This document shows, piece after piece, positions 1-5,345 of a DNA stretch of 5,345 nt. The DNA is taken from the NCBI GenBank assembly GCA_012735285.1, contig JAAYHT010000315.1:1-5345 (forward strand), given 5' to 3'. The notes under the pieces were generated by a model that had not been told where the DNA came from, did no database searches, and worked only from the letters and a program-made list of their open reading frames with translations. Position numbers and translations under genes: made by a program. The DNA comes from Clostridiales bacterium. GTDB lineage: Bacteria; Bacillota; Clostridia; Peptostreptococcales; Anaerovoracaceae. Position 1 is the stretch's first letter; each line of letters opens with the position of its first letter.

Positions 1-2
1 AG

Positions 3-46
3 TGGCATAAGGCCAATATGGCACAACGGCACATGGCAAAATGGCA
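3..46 (+). promoter_or_regulatory. Cluster of TGGCA-type repeats, candidate upstream activating sequence
   Basis: Five copies of TGGCA or CGGCA on one strand begin at 3, 19, 27, 34 and 42; the last four are spaced 7-8 bp apart. A GCCA at 12-15 makes inverted pairs with the TGGC on each side (TGGC-N8-GCCA with N8 overlapping, and GCCA-N3-TGGC). None has a GC doublet at the distance needed for a sigma-54 -12 element, so they are not promoters. The cluster lies about 100-140 bp before the start predicted from the -24/-12 promoter at 118-134, which is the usual place for enhancer sites of sigma-54 activators. The activator encoded from 4010 is the obvious candidate ligand. The motif may continue left of the window. 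The repeats are seen; the binding role is inferred. Confidence 0.5.
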
Positions 47-80
47 TATTAAATTATATTTTATCTATCTATGTCAATAA

Positions 81-97
81 ATCAAGGCAAATCAAGG
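81..97 (+). repeat. Short direct repeat ATCAAGG, 10 bp apart
   Basis: ATCAAGG occurs at 81-87 and again at 91-97, one helical turn apart, between the TGGCA cluster and the sigma-54 promoter. It could be a protein site on one face of the helix, or chance in AT-rich DNA. No known operator is recognised. Confidence 0.3.
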
Positions 98-117
98 TTG
101 GCGAATCATGTACTTAT

Positions 118-134
118 TTGGCATATTATTTGCT
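118..134 (+). promoter_or_regulatory. Sigma-54 (RpoN) -24/-12 promoter for cupin 1 and the TRAP genes
   Basis: TTGGCATATTATTTGCT fits the sigma-54 consensus YTGGCACGrNNNTTGCW. The invariant GG (120-121) and GC (132-133) are 12 bp apart, and the TGGCA and TTGCW blocks are both intact. Mismatches fall only in the less conserved positions just after TGGCA. Transcription should start near 145, leaving a leader of about 35 nt before the ATG at 180. Sigma-54 promoters need an ATP-driven enhancer-binding protein, and one is encoded downstream in the same window, which strengthens the call. Confidence 0.86.
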
Positions 135-149
135 GTTAATTAAAGCAAA
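129..149. repeat. Inverted repeat TTTGCT-N9-AGCAAA over the -12 element and start site
   Basis: A perfect 6-bp inverted repeat has arms at 129-134 and 144-149. It covers the -12 element and the predicted start site. As the transcript would begin within or next to the right arm, it would act as a DNA site, not an RNA hairpin. A similar TTGCT/AGCAA pair with a shorter spacer lies before the second cupin (3532-3545). A role as an operator is speculative. Confidence 0.3.
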
Positions 150-179
150 ACAATAATTAAAGAGAAAAGGAGAATGAAA

Positions 180-545
180 ATGATCGTATCAAACTTAAAG
201 AATTTAGAAGAAACATTACCTCCACTTCACCACGATATGGTTAGTAATGAGATCTTTACAAAGGAACAGGCTAAGTTTGCAAGGGTTGCTATCTCAATAT
301 TAGGACCTGGTGGTGGAGCAGAAATGCATGTACATCCCGGCTCTGAACACTATTTCCTTATGATAGAAGGAAAACTTAAAGTAAAGACTGATAAAGAAGA
401 AGTCATCGTAGGCCCGGGAGAATGTGTGCTTGTTGAAGACGGTGAGCCTCATCAGGTAATCAATGCTCATGACGGAGTTACAAGATATTTTGCATTGGCA
501 TGTCCATATCCAAGTGAATGGAAGCCTTTCGAAGAAGATAAATAA
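180..545 (+). CDS. Small single-domain cupin protein (cupin 1), first gene of the TRAP operon
   Basis: A 121-residue cytoplasmic beta-barrel protein with no signal peptide or membrane segment. Cupin motif 1 is at residues 44-64 with H50-x-H52-P-G-S-E56-H57 followed by a glycine at 64; motif 2 is at 80-95 with G88-E-P-H91 and N95. The two histidines of HxH and H91 should bind a metal. The fourth ligand is unclear: six residues before G64, where Glu usually sits, there is H57, with E56 next to it. The start at 180 is preferred over ATG 174: the AGGAG at 168-172 lies 7 nt before 180 but only 1 nt before 174, and 180 aligns with the second cupin. It follows the sigma-54 promoter and lies 43 nt before dctP, so it is likely co-transcribed. 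It could be an isomerase, lyase or other enzyme for the imported compound, or a ligand-binding protein; sequence does not decide. Confidence 0.9.
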   Translation: MIVSNLKNLEETLPPLHHDMVSNEIFTKEQAKFARVAISILGPGGGAEMHVHPGSEHYFLMIEGKLKVKTDKEEVIVGPGECVLVEDGEPHQVINAHDGVTRYFALACPYPSEWKPFEEDK

Positions 546-588
546 TGATTAAGTTAAATTTATAATTTATAAAAGGGGGGCAGAAGAA

Positions 589-1635
589 ATGAAAGCCTTA
601 AGATTTAAAAAAATATCAGCATTACTTCTTGTTTTATTACTATTAGTTAGTCTAGGAGCATGCTCATCTGGAGGAAATGGCGGAGAAGGAGAGGAACAGC
701 AATCAGATGAAGTCATTGTACTGCGTTGGAGCAACACTGCAACATATCCAAGTCAGCCCAATGTTATAATGAGAGAATTCAAGAAGGTGCTAGAAGAAAA
801 AACAGATAGAATTAAGGTTCAACTCTATGAAGCAGGTTCATACGGTGGACCCAATGAGATGGTTCAGGCCCTTCAGAGTGGCACCATGCATGTAGTTACC
901 TTTCCTGCTGGTTTCTTTGCAACAGTAGCACCAGATATTACAGTATTGGATATTCCTTTCTTGTTTAAGGATCCTGAAGAAGCAAATGATATCTTAAATG
1001 GCGAAACTCCAGCCTTGGATGAATACTTACATAGCCAAGGTTTAGATGCTGTATGTTGGATTTACGAATCTGGTAAGGATATTTTATTAAATAAAGAAGT
1101 TAAAAGCTTGGCAGATTTAAAAGGCTTAAATATCCGTACTTACAGTAGCCCTGCATCACAGGATGAAATTACTGCTCTTGGCGCAGTTCCTATAATGCTG
1201 AGCTCTGCCGATGTAGCCATGGGACTTCAGCAAGGTACTATTGATGGTGTGCATTGCGGAAATACATTCTCAGTGCCTGCTAAATTGTATGAGCTGACAG
1301 ACTATTATCTAAAGGCCCCAGGAACACAAAACCCAATACCTGTAATGTTCAGCAAGACCTTCTTAGATAATCTTCCTGATGATCTTCGCGAGCTTTTACT
1401 CACTACTGTAAAGGAAATCGTATTAGGTATGGGAAATGAATACGCTGTGCAATACGTTAATGAATGCTATGATACATTAGAAGCAGCAGATATTAAAATT
1501 ATTGAACCTACACCTCAGCTTCTTGCAGAAATGGAAGAAGCAACTGCAGGGATTGCAGAGAAATACACATCCAAGAGTGAAAATATTGCAAAGATTTATA
1601 ATGAGTTAGTGCAGTTAAGAGATGCTAATAGGTAA
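589..1635 (+). CDS. dctP: TRAP transporter solute-binding lipoprotein (DctP family)
   Basis: A 348-residue extracytoplasmic binding protein that captures the substrate for the membrane subunits encoded next. Residues 1-24 form a lipoprotein signal: basic start (K2, R5, K7, K8), a Leu/Val-rich core and lipobox LGAC with C25 as the lipidated residue. A Gly/Ser/Glu/Gln linker to about residue 40 follows, as expected for a Gram-positive protein tethered to the membrane. The mature part has DctP hallmarks: the GGPNEMVQALQSG stretch at 86-98, DIPFLF at 121-126, LKGLNIRT with R183 at the site of the family's carboxylate-binding arginine, and LQQGTIDG at 213-220 followed by N225. Length is normal for the family. 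The G-run at 575-580, 8 nt before the ATG, is the ribosome binding site. The substrate is probably an organic acid, from R183, but cannot be named. Confidence 0.94.
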   Translation: MKALRFKKISALLLVLLLLVSLGACSSGGNGGEGEEQQSDEVIVLRWSNTATYPSQPNVIMREFKKVLEEKTDRIKVQLYEAGSYGGPNEMVQALQSGTMHVVTFPAGFFATVAPDITVLDIPFLFKDPEEANDILNGETPALDEYLHSQGLDAVCWIYESGKDILLNKEVKSLADLKGLNIRTYSSPASQDEITALGAVPIMLSSADVAMGLQQGTIDGVHCGNTFSVPAKLYELTDYYLKAPGTQNPIPVMFSKTFLDNLPDDLRELLLTTVKEIVLGMGNEYAVQYVNECYDTLEAADIKIIEPTPQLLAEMEEATAGIAEKYTSKSENIAKIYNELVQLRDANR

Positions 1636-1639
1636 AGTG

Positions 1640-1672
1640 AATAGGGAAAACGCAATCGTTTTCCCTATTTTT
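1640..1672 (+). terminator. Strong stem-loop with T-run between dctP and dctQ
   Basis: A perfect 13-bp stem pairs 1640-1652 with 1657-1669 around a 4-nt loop (CAAT), with Ts at 1668-1672. It begins 5 nt after the dctP stop and has the form of an intrinsic terminator. As dctQ follows in the same direction with no clear promoter of its own, it most likely acts as a partial terminator or mRNA-stabilising 3' end, giving more binding protein than membrane subunits. This is common after binding-protein genes. The short T-run is consistent with incomplete termination. Confidence 0.85.
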
Positions 1673-1700
1673 AACTAAATTATCTGAAAGGAGGAGGAAG

Positions 1701-2213
1701 ATGCTTAAGATACGCGGGGCTATGGATAAATTCCTCAATGCGCTTATTGTAATTTCAACAGTTTTTCTTGGCGTTGCCTTAGTTTTGTATACTATAAACA
1801 GCCTAGCGCGTTTATTTAAAGTAGGCGTTCCTTGGATTGAAGAATATTGTATTTATTCAGTGGTATTTATAGTTTTTTTAATTCAAGCAAAACTAGAATT
1901 CCGAGACGAACATCTATCAATTGCTTTTTTGGCTGAAAAAGTGAAAAATAATCCGATACCTAGAAGGATTCTATTTACCATTAGAGGAATTGTATCAATT
2001 GTGGTTTATGTAATACTATTCAAAGAGGGTCTTGCGGTTATCCAGCAAAATCTATCATATGGGGTTGTTAGTCCAATCCTTTCCTTCCCGATGGGAATAT
2101 ACTTTACATTAATAAACATTTGTTTTGTCTTGGTAATAATTTATTGGATAGTTCACATATTTACGAAAAAATGGACAAGGGTTGACGAGCAAGGGGTGAA
2201 GGAATATGCCTGA
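1701..2213 (+). CDS. dctQ: TRAP transporter small membrane subunit (DctQ family)
   Basis: A 170-residue integral membrane protein with four predicted helices at about 11-33, 48-65, 90-108 and 126-152, normal for DctQ. The family pattern is visible: P44-W45-x-E47-E48 before helix 2, then R68-D-E-H71 after it (the usual R-x-x-H element), and FPMGIYF at 129-135 at the start of helix 4. DctQ pairs with DctM to form the cation-driven import channel fed by DctP. The ATG at 1701 has AGGAGG at 1689-1694, 6 nt upstream, one of the best sites here. A second in-frame ATG at 1722 (M8) gives a more typical family N-terminus but has no matching ribosome binding site. The 3' end overlaps dctM by 8 bp, indicating coupled translation. 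Confidence 0.93.
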   Translation: MLKIRGAMDKFLNALIVISTVFLGVALVLYTINSLARLFKVGVPWIEEYCIYSVVFIVFLIQAKLEFRDEHLSIAFLAEKVKNNPIPRRILFTIRGIVSIVVYVILFKEGLAVIQQNLSYGVVSPILSFPMGIYFTLINICFVLVIIYWIVHIFTKKWTRVDEQGVKEYA

Positions 2214-3474
2214 GTTACTTATATTAGTCATTGTTATTGTAGGGTTGGCAGTTTTAAATGTACCGATTTATGTGGCAATACTATCTGGTACTGTATACCT
2301 ACAGTTATTTGTAAATGATATTTCGTTGGTTGGAACCTTTAATACGATTATAGAAAGCATATCAAAATCAAGCCTATTGTGCATACCGTTTTTTATATTA
2401 GTCGGGAATTTTATGCAATCAAGTACATTAGGCAAAAGGCTAATTGACTTGTTTAGTGCTATATTGAAAAATGTTCGGGGAGGATTGTCTATAGCAGCTC
2501 TTATTTCAAATGCTTTTTTTGGCGCTATTTCAGGGTCATCTCCGGCAGCTGTTGCAACCTTTTCACCCATACTTTATAACCCGTTAGAGAAAAAATATGG
2601 TTGGAAGTTATCCTTGGGATTATTGACCTCATCCGGTGCATTAAGCATAATCATACCACCTAGTATTACTCTGATTGTATATGCTGCAGCAACCAACCAA
2701 TCAGTTGCGGAGCTTTTTATGGCAGGATTTTTACCCGGCATTGTTATAGTAATTTTAGTTTGTGGATATCTTGTTATAAAATCACCTCCGGTTGATAAAA
2801 GTGAAAAGGGTACTAACGGAAAGAGTGAAATCGGTGAAGCTCTTAAAAAAAGTTTACCAGTACTGGTATTACCTATAATCATCCTTGGAGGGATTTATGG
2901 GGGCATATTTACTCCTACAGAATCAGCTGCAGTGGCAGCCATCTATGCCGCTATAATTTCACTGATTCTAAAAGATATTAAGCTTAAAGATATTCCTAAG
3001 ATAATAGGCGGATCAACTAAGACTATTGGTCAGCTAATGATTATTATTTCATCAAGTATAGCCTTTGCGCAAGCGGCAACGATTGCACAATTACCGGCAG
3101 CAGTAAGCACGCTTTTCGAAGGTATGGGCAAAATTGAATTCTTGCTATTGCTAAATATAGTTTTGTTGATTGTAGGTTGTTTCTTTGAAACAAGTTCTGC
3201 AGTCCTTCTACTAAGTCCATTAATTCTTCCTACAGCATTAGGGCTAGGTATTGACCCTGTTCATCTGGGATTAATTTTCACCGTAAATCTTTCCATTGGA
3301 ATGTTCACACCTCCATTTGGACTTAACATTTTCGTAGCCCAAGGTGTACTAGGAAAGACCATGGGAGAAATCTCAAGATCTGTTGTGCCCTTCATTGTGA
3401 TTTACATAGTAGCTGTTTTAATTATCACATATATACCAGGCATATCGTTATTACTTCCTGATTTACTGCTATAA
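2206..3474 (+). CDS. dctM: TRAP transporter large membrane subunit (DctM family)
   Basis: A 422-residue, highly hydrophobic protein with about 11-12 membrane segments; it is the transport channel, coupling uptake to a sodium or proton gradient. DctM motifs appear in order: FFGAISGSSPAA at 104-115, a hairpin segment with SIIIPPS at 147-153, LFMAGFLPG at 170-178, a hydrophilic loop at about 193-216, GGIFTPTESAAV at 232-243, and IGMFTPPFG at 364-372. Both halves thus carry the paired hairpin elements of this fold. Length is normal and the gene is intact. The ATG at 2206 lies inside the dctQ end, with AAGGGG (2191-2196) and AAGG (2199-2202) just upstream, consistent with translational coupling. 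No terminator follows, so transcription may run into the second cupin gene. Confidence 0.95.
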   Translation: MPELLILVIVIVGLAVLNVPIYVAILSGTVYLQLFVNDISLVGTFNTIIESISKSSLLCIPFFILVGNFMQSSTLGKRLIDLFSAILKNVRGGLSIAALISNAFFGAISGSSPAAVATFSPILYNPLEKKYGWKLSLGLLTSSGALSIIIPPSITLIVYAAATNQSVAELFMAGFLPGIVIVILVCGYLVIKSPPVDKSEKGTNGKSEIGEALKKSLPVLVLPIIILGGIYGGIFTPTESAAVAAIYAAIISLILKDIKLKDIPKIIGGSTKTIGQLMIIISSSIAFAQAATIAQLPAAVSTLFEGMGKIEFLLLLNIVLLIVGCFFETSSAVLLLSPLILPTALGLGIDPVHLGLIFTVNLSIGMFTPPFGLNIFVAQGVLGKTMGEISRSVVPFIVIYIVAVLIITYIPGISLLLPDLLL

Positions 3475-3485
3475 TTAGTTTTAAA

Positions 3486-3507
3486 TTTGATATATTGAAA
3501 AATCAAA
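3486..3507. repeat. Inverted repeat TTTGAT-N10-ATCAAA over the -35 region
   Basis: A perfect 6-bp inverted repeat with arms at 3486-3491 and 3502-3507 spans the -35 box of the sigma-A promoter at 3495-3522. That position would suit a repressor site. The AT-rich arms may also be chance, and it is too weak for a terminator of the TRAP genes. Confidence 0.3.
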
Positions 3508-3522
3508 GAGTTTGAATATAAT
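3495..3522 (+). promoter_or_regulatory. Sigma-A promoter for cupin 2 and the activator gene
   Basis: The -35 box TTGAAA (3495-3500; 5 of 6 consensus) is 16 bp from a perfect -10 box TATAAT (3517-3522). Transcription would start near 3529, with a leader of about 54 nt before the ATG at 3583. The promoter sits in the 108-nt gap after dctM and would give housekeeping expression of the second cupin and, 58 nt later, the sigma-54 activator. This is how a regulator can be present before it turns on its own target promoter. Confidence 0.62.
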
Positions 3523-3531
3523 AAAAACAAG

Positions 3532-3545
3532 TTGCTAAAAAGCAA
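3532..3545 (+). repeat. Short hairpin TTGCT-AAAA-AGCAA at the start of the cupin 2 leader
   Basis: A perfect 5-bp stem (3532-3536 with 3541-3545) and an AAAA loop lie just after the predicted start site near 3529. In RNA this would be a small 5'-end hairpin, perhaps protecting the transcript. It has no T-run, so it is not a terminator. It resembles the TTTGCT/AGCAAA pair at the first cupin promoter. Confidence 0.35.
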
Positions 3546-3582
3546 TGAATATCAGTTAATTATACTAGAATGGAGAATAGTT

Positions 3583-3951
3583 ATGATTGTATCAAGATTG
3601 CAAGATTTGGAGGAGGGTCTACCTCCTTTTCAGCATGGAATGTGTAGCAATGAAATATTTACGCCTGAGCAAGCAGTTCATTCGAGGGTAGCGCTTTCGA
3701 TATTAGGGCCTGGCGGATGTACTGAAATGCACATGCACCCTGGTTCAGAACATTATTTTCTAATGATAGAGGGTGAGCTGTTGGTAAGAACTGATAAAAC
3801 AGAGGTCATTATAAGGCCAGGAGAATGTGTTATGATAGAAGAGGGTGAGCCTCATCAGGTAATTAATATGCATGATGAGGAGACAAGATATTTTGCAATC
3901 TGTAGCCCATGGCCAAAAGCATATGTACCCTATGAAGAGAAAAAGAAATAA
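3583..3951 (+). CDS. Small single-domain cupin protein (cupin 2), paralogue of cupin 1
   Basis: A 122-residue cytoplasmic cupin that aligns without gaps to the protein encoded at 180-545; hand counting gives 83 identities in 121 positions (about 69%). All likely metal-binding residues are kept: H50, H52, E56, H57 and H91, with G64, G88 and N95. Differences cluster at 28-34, 96-100 and the C-terminal tail from 106. The start is ATG 3583: GGAG at 3572-3575 is 7 nt upstream and the N-terminus (MIVS) matches cupin 1. An upstream in-frame TTG at 3532 is rejected because it has no ribosome binding site and lies in a hairpin. It is probably transcribed with the activator gene from the promoter at 3495-3522. 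It may do the same job under basal conditions, or act with the regulator; its biochemical role is unknown. Confidence 0.89.
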   Translation: MIVSRLQDLEEGLPPFQHGMCSNEIFTPEQAVHSRVALSILGPGGCTEMHMHPGSEHYFLMIEGELLVRTDKTEVIIRPGECVMIEEGEPHQVINMHDEETRYFAICSPWPKAYVPYEEKKK

Positions 3952-4009
3952 TTAGTTTTTATTTATATAGAAGAGCGATCGAAGGCGCAAATAAGGGAGG
4001 AGAAAGAGT

Positions 4010-5345
4010 TTGAACAATTCTGAATCACATAACAAAACCAAAACTTTGACTCAAGGATCTGGTGCTTCCTTGAGTACTCCCGAACATTGCAATGAAATGG
4101 AAATCGCAATGCACGAACTTTCTCTGGTTAATGAACAGCTTAACACAATCATTCAATCCATGAAATCGGGCGTGCTTATGATTGACCATACTGGCAGGAT
4201 TACACAGTATAATAAAAGCGCAGTTAAGATGTTAAAATTAAAAACTAAAAATTTAAAGAATAGCTTTCTTTGTGATTTACTTACTGATGAGGATTGTACA
4301 TATTTGCTAAATAATGGTGAAGACCTCCATAAAAAGGAGATAAGCCTAACCAATATAGATGGAAAAACGGTAAATCTGTTGATTTCCAGTCATGTAGCAA
4401 AAGATGATGAACACGGGATAAGTAGCACAGTATTCATCTTTGAAGAAATTGAGAACATTCACAAAATGGTCAGTAGAATGAGCGGATTTACCGCCAAATA
4501 TACATTCGATTCTATAATTGGCCAGTCAAAGGCTATGAGCGATGTGATTAAAGTCGGTAAAATCTGCGCAGAAAGTGATTCGAACGTGCTGATTCTAGGC
4601 GAAAGTGGCACTGGTAAAGATCTTTTAGCACAGGCTATTCATAATTCGAGTAGCCGTTCTAAAGGACCTTTCATTGCTATAAACTGTGGTTCTATTCCTA
4701 AGGGTTTGATAGAAAGTGAACTCTTTGGATATGAAGCAGGATCTTTTACAGGTGCACGAAAGGATGGCTATCCTGGTAAGTTCGAACTGGCAGATGGAGG
4801 TACGATATTCCTAGATGAAATTGGGGATATGCCGATAGACTTACAATCCTCTTTATTGAGAGTAATTCAGACTAAAGAAATTGTTCGAATCGGTGGGACT
4901 AGACCTAAAGCAGTAAATGTGAGAATTATAGCTGCAACAAATGCCAGCTTAGCAAAACAAATACGTGAAAAACATTTTAGAATGGATTTATATTATAGGC
5001 TCAATGTATTAACCATCGTAATCCCACCTTTAAGGAAAAGGCGCGAGGACATAATGATTTTAGTAAATCATTTTATAGAAAAGTATAATAGAATAATTGG
5101 TAAAAACATTGAGGGCATAACCCCTAAGGCAGAATCAATATTAAATTCATATGATTGGCCAGGTAATGTCAGAGAACTTGAAAACATAATTGAAAGGGCA
5201 ATAAATTTAGCCGAAGGGGATATGATAACAGAGAAGGACCTATCTATGGATTTAACAAGCAAGAATGATATTTTATCTAATAATAGTATTATAAGCTCAA
5301 AGCCAAAATTAATGCCGATCCAATCTTTAGAATGCGAACTTATTC
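4010..5345 (+). CDS. PAS-domain sigma-54 enhancer-binding transcriptional activator, 3' end outside window
   Basis: An open frame of 445 codons runs off the window end. Residues 30-50 look helical; a PAS sensor follows at about 47-150 (GVLMIDHTGRITQYN at 54-68); an AAA+ sigma-54 interaction domain spans about 168-400. Visible elements are Walker A GESGTGKD (197-204), the sigma-54 contact loop as GSFTGA (244-249, Ser for the usual Ala), Walker B TIFLDE (265-270), sensor I ATN (309-311), arginine fingers R324 and R330, and sensor II in WPGNVREL (383-390). The end (436-445) resembles the stretch just before a Fis-type helix-turn-helix, which must lie beyond. With no receiver domain, it probably senses a small molecule through PAS. 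It most likely activates the promoter at 118-134. The TTG start is supported by GGGAGGAG (3995-4002) and an in-frame TAA at 3992-3994; the first in-frame ATG is at codon 30 with no such site. Confidence 0.93.
   Translation, partial: MNNSESHNKTKTLTQGSGASLSTPEHCNEMEIAMHELSLVNEQLNTIIQSMKSGVLMIDHTGRITQYNKSAVKMLKLKTKNLKNSFLCDLLTDEDCTYLLNNGEDLHKKEISLTNIDGKTVNLLISSHVAKDDEHGISSTVFIFEEIENIHKMVSRMSGFTAKYTFDSIIGQSKAMSDVIKVGKICAESDSNVLILGESGTGKDLLAQAIHNSSSRSKGPFIAINCGSIPKGLIESELFGYEAGSFTGARKDGYPGKFELADGGTIFLDEIGDMPIDLQSSLLRVIQTKEIVRIGGTRPKAVNVRIIAATNASLAKQIREKHFRMDLYYRLNVLTIVIPPLRKRREDIMILVNHFIEKYNRIIGKNIEGITPKAESILNSYDWPGNVRELENIIERAINLAEGDMITEKDLSMDLTSKNDILSNNSIISSKPKLMPIQSLECELI

Noticed and set aside
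1..50. CRISPR-like or satellite array in the TGGCA repeats
   Set aside because: Units are 5-8 bp with no spacers of regular length; they fit protein-binding sites better.
130..157. Sigma-A promoter before cupin 1 (TTGCTG, 16 bp, AATAAT)
   Set aside because: The -35 box matches only 3 of 6 positions and is the -12 element of a much better sigma-54 promoter.
174..179. ATG at 174 as the start of cupin 1
   Set aside because: It lies only 1 nt after the AGGAG at 168-172, while ATG 180 is 7 nt away and aligns with the start of cupin 2.
180..545. Cupin 1 as a KdgF-type uronate enzyme or a DMSP lyase, both cupins that can occur near TRAP genes
   Set aside because: The HxHPGSEH metal motif does not match the KdgF or DddQ/DddW patterns as I know them, and no sugar-acid or DMSP genes are nearby.
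2268..2882. Minus-strand open frames at 2268-2570 and 2574-2882
   Set aside because: Both lie opposite dctM, which has clear family motifs throughout; no ribosome binding site or recognisable product.
3532..3582. N-terminal extension of cupin 2 from TTG 3532
   Set aside because: No ribosome binding site, no match in cupin 1, and the codon lies within a hairpin just after the predicted transcription start.
4153..5262. Minus-strand open frames at 4153-4353 and 5068-5262
   Set aside because: Both lie opposite the sigma-54 activator gene and have no recognisable product.

Overview
The window reads as a low-GC, AT-rich Gram-positive chromosome segment, most likely Clostridia. Support comes from strong AGGAGG-type ribosome binding sites, frequent ATA and AGA codons, a lipoprotein-type solute-binding protein, and a sigma-54 (RpoN) regulatory circuit built on a PAS-containing activator of a kind common in Clostridia. 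This placement is inference; there is no marker gene. All genes are on the + strand.

Layout: (1) 1-179 is a regulatory region with a cluster of TGGCA-type repeats (3-46), a short direct repeat (81-97) and a near-consensus sigma-54 -24/-12 promoter (118-134). (2) 180-545 encodes a small single-domain cupin. (3) 589-3474 encodes a complete TRAP transporter: a lipoprotein binding protein (DctP), a strong stem-loop with a T-run, then the small (DctQ) and large (DctM) membrane subunits, which overlap by 8 bp. (4) 3475-3582 is a gap with a good sigma-A promoter. (5) 3583-3951 encodes a second cupin, about 69% identical to the first. (6) 4010 to the window end is the 5' part (445 codons) of a sigma-54 enhancer-binding activator with a PAS sensor and an AAA+ domain, started by TTG. 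Its C-terminal DNA-binding domain lies beyond the window.

Proposed logic (inference): a housekeeping promoter makes cupin 2 and the activator. On sensing a signal through its PAS domain, the activator binds the TGGCA cluster about 100-140 bp upstream of the predicted start site and fires the sigma-54 promoter for cupin 1 and the TRAP genes. The stem-loop after dctP would leave more binding protein than membrane subunits. No clear terminator separates dctM from cupin 2, so read-through could raise regulator levels. The substrate is not readable from sequence; the conserved Arg in DctP argues for a carboxylate.

The parts are known families. The less ordinary points are the two near-duplicate cupins bracketing one transporter, their shifted metal-ligand motif, and the direct sequence evidence tying the activator to the transporter.
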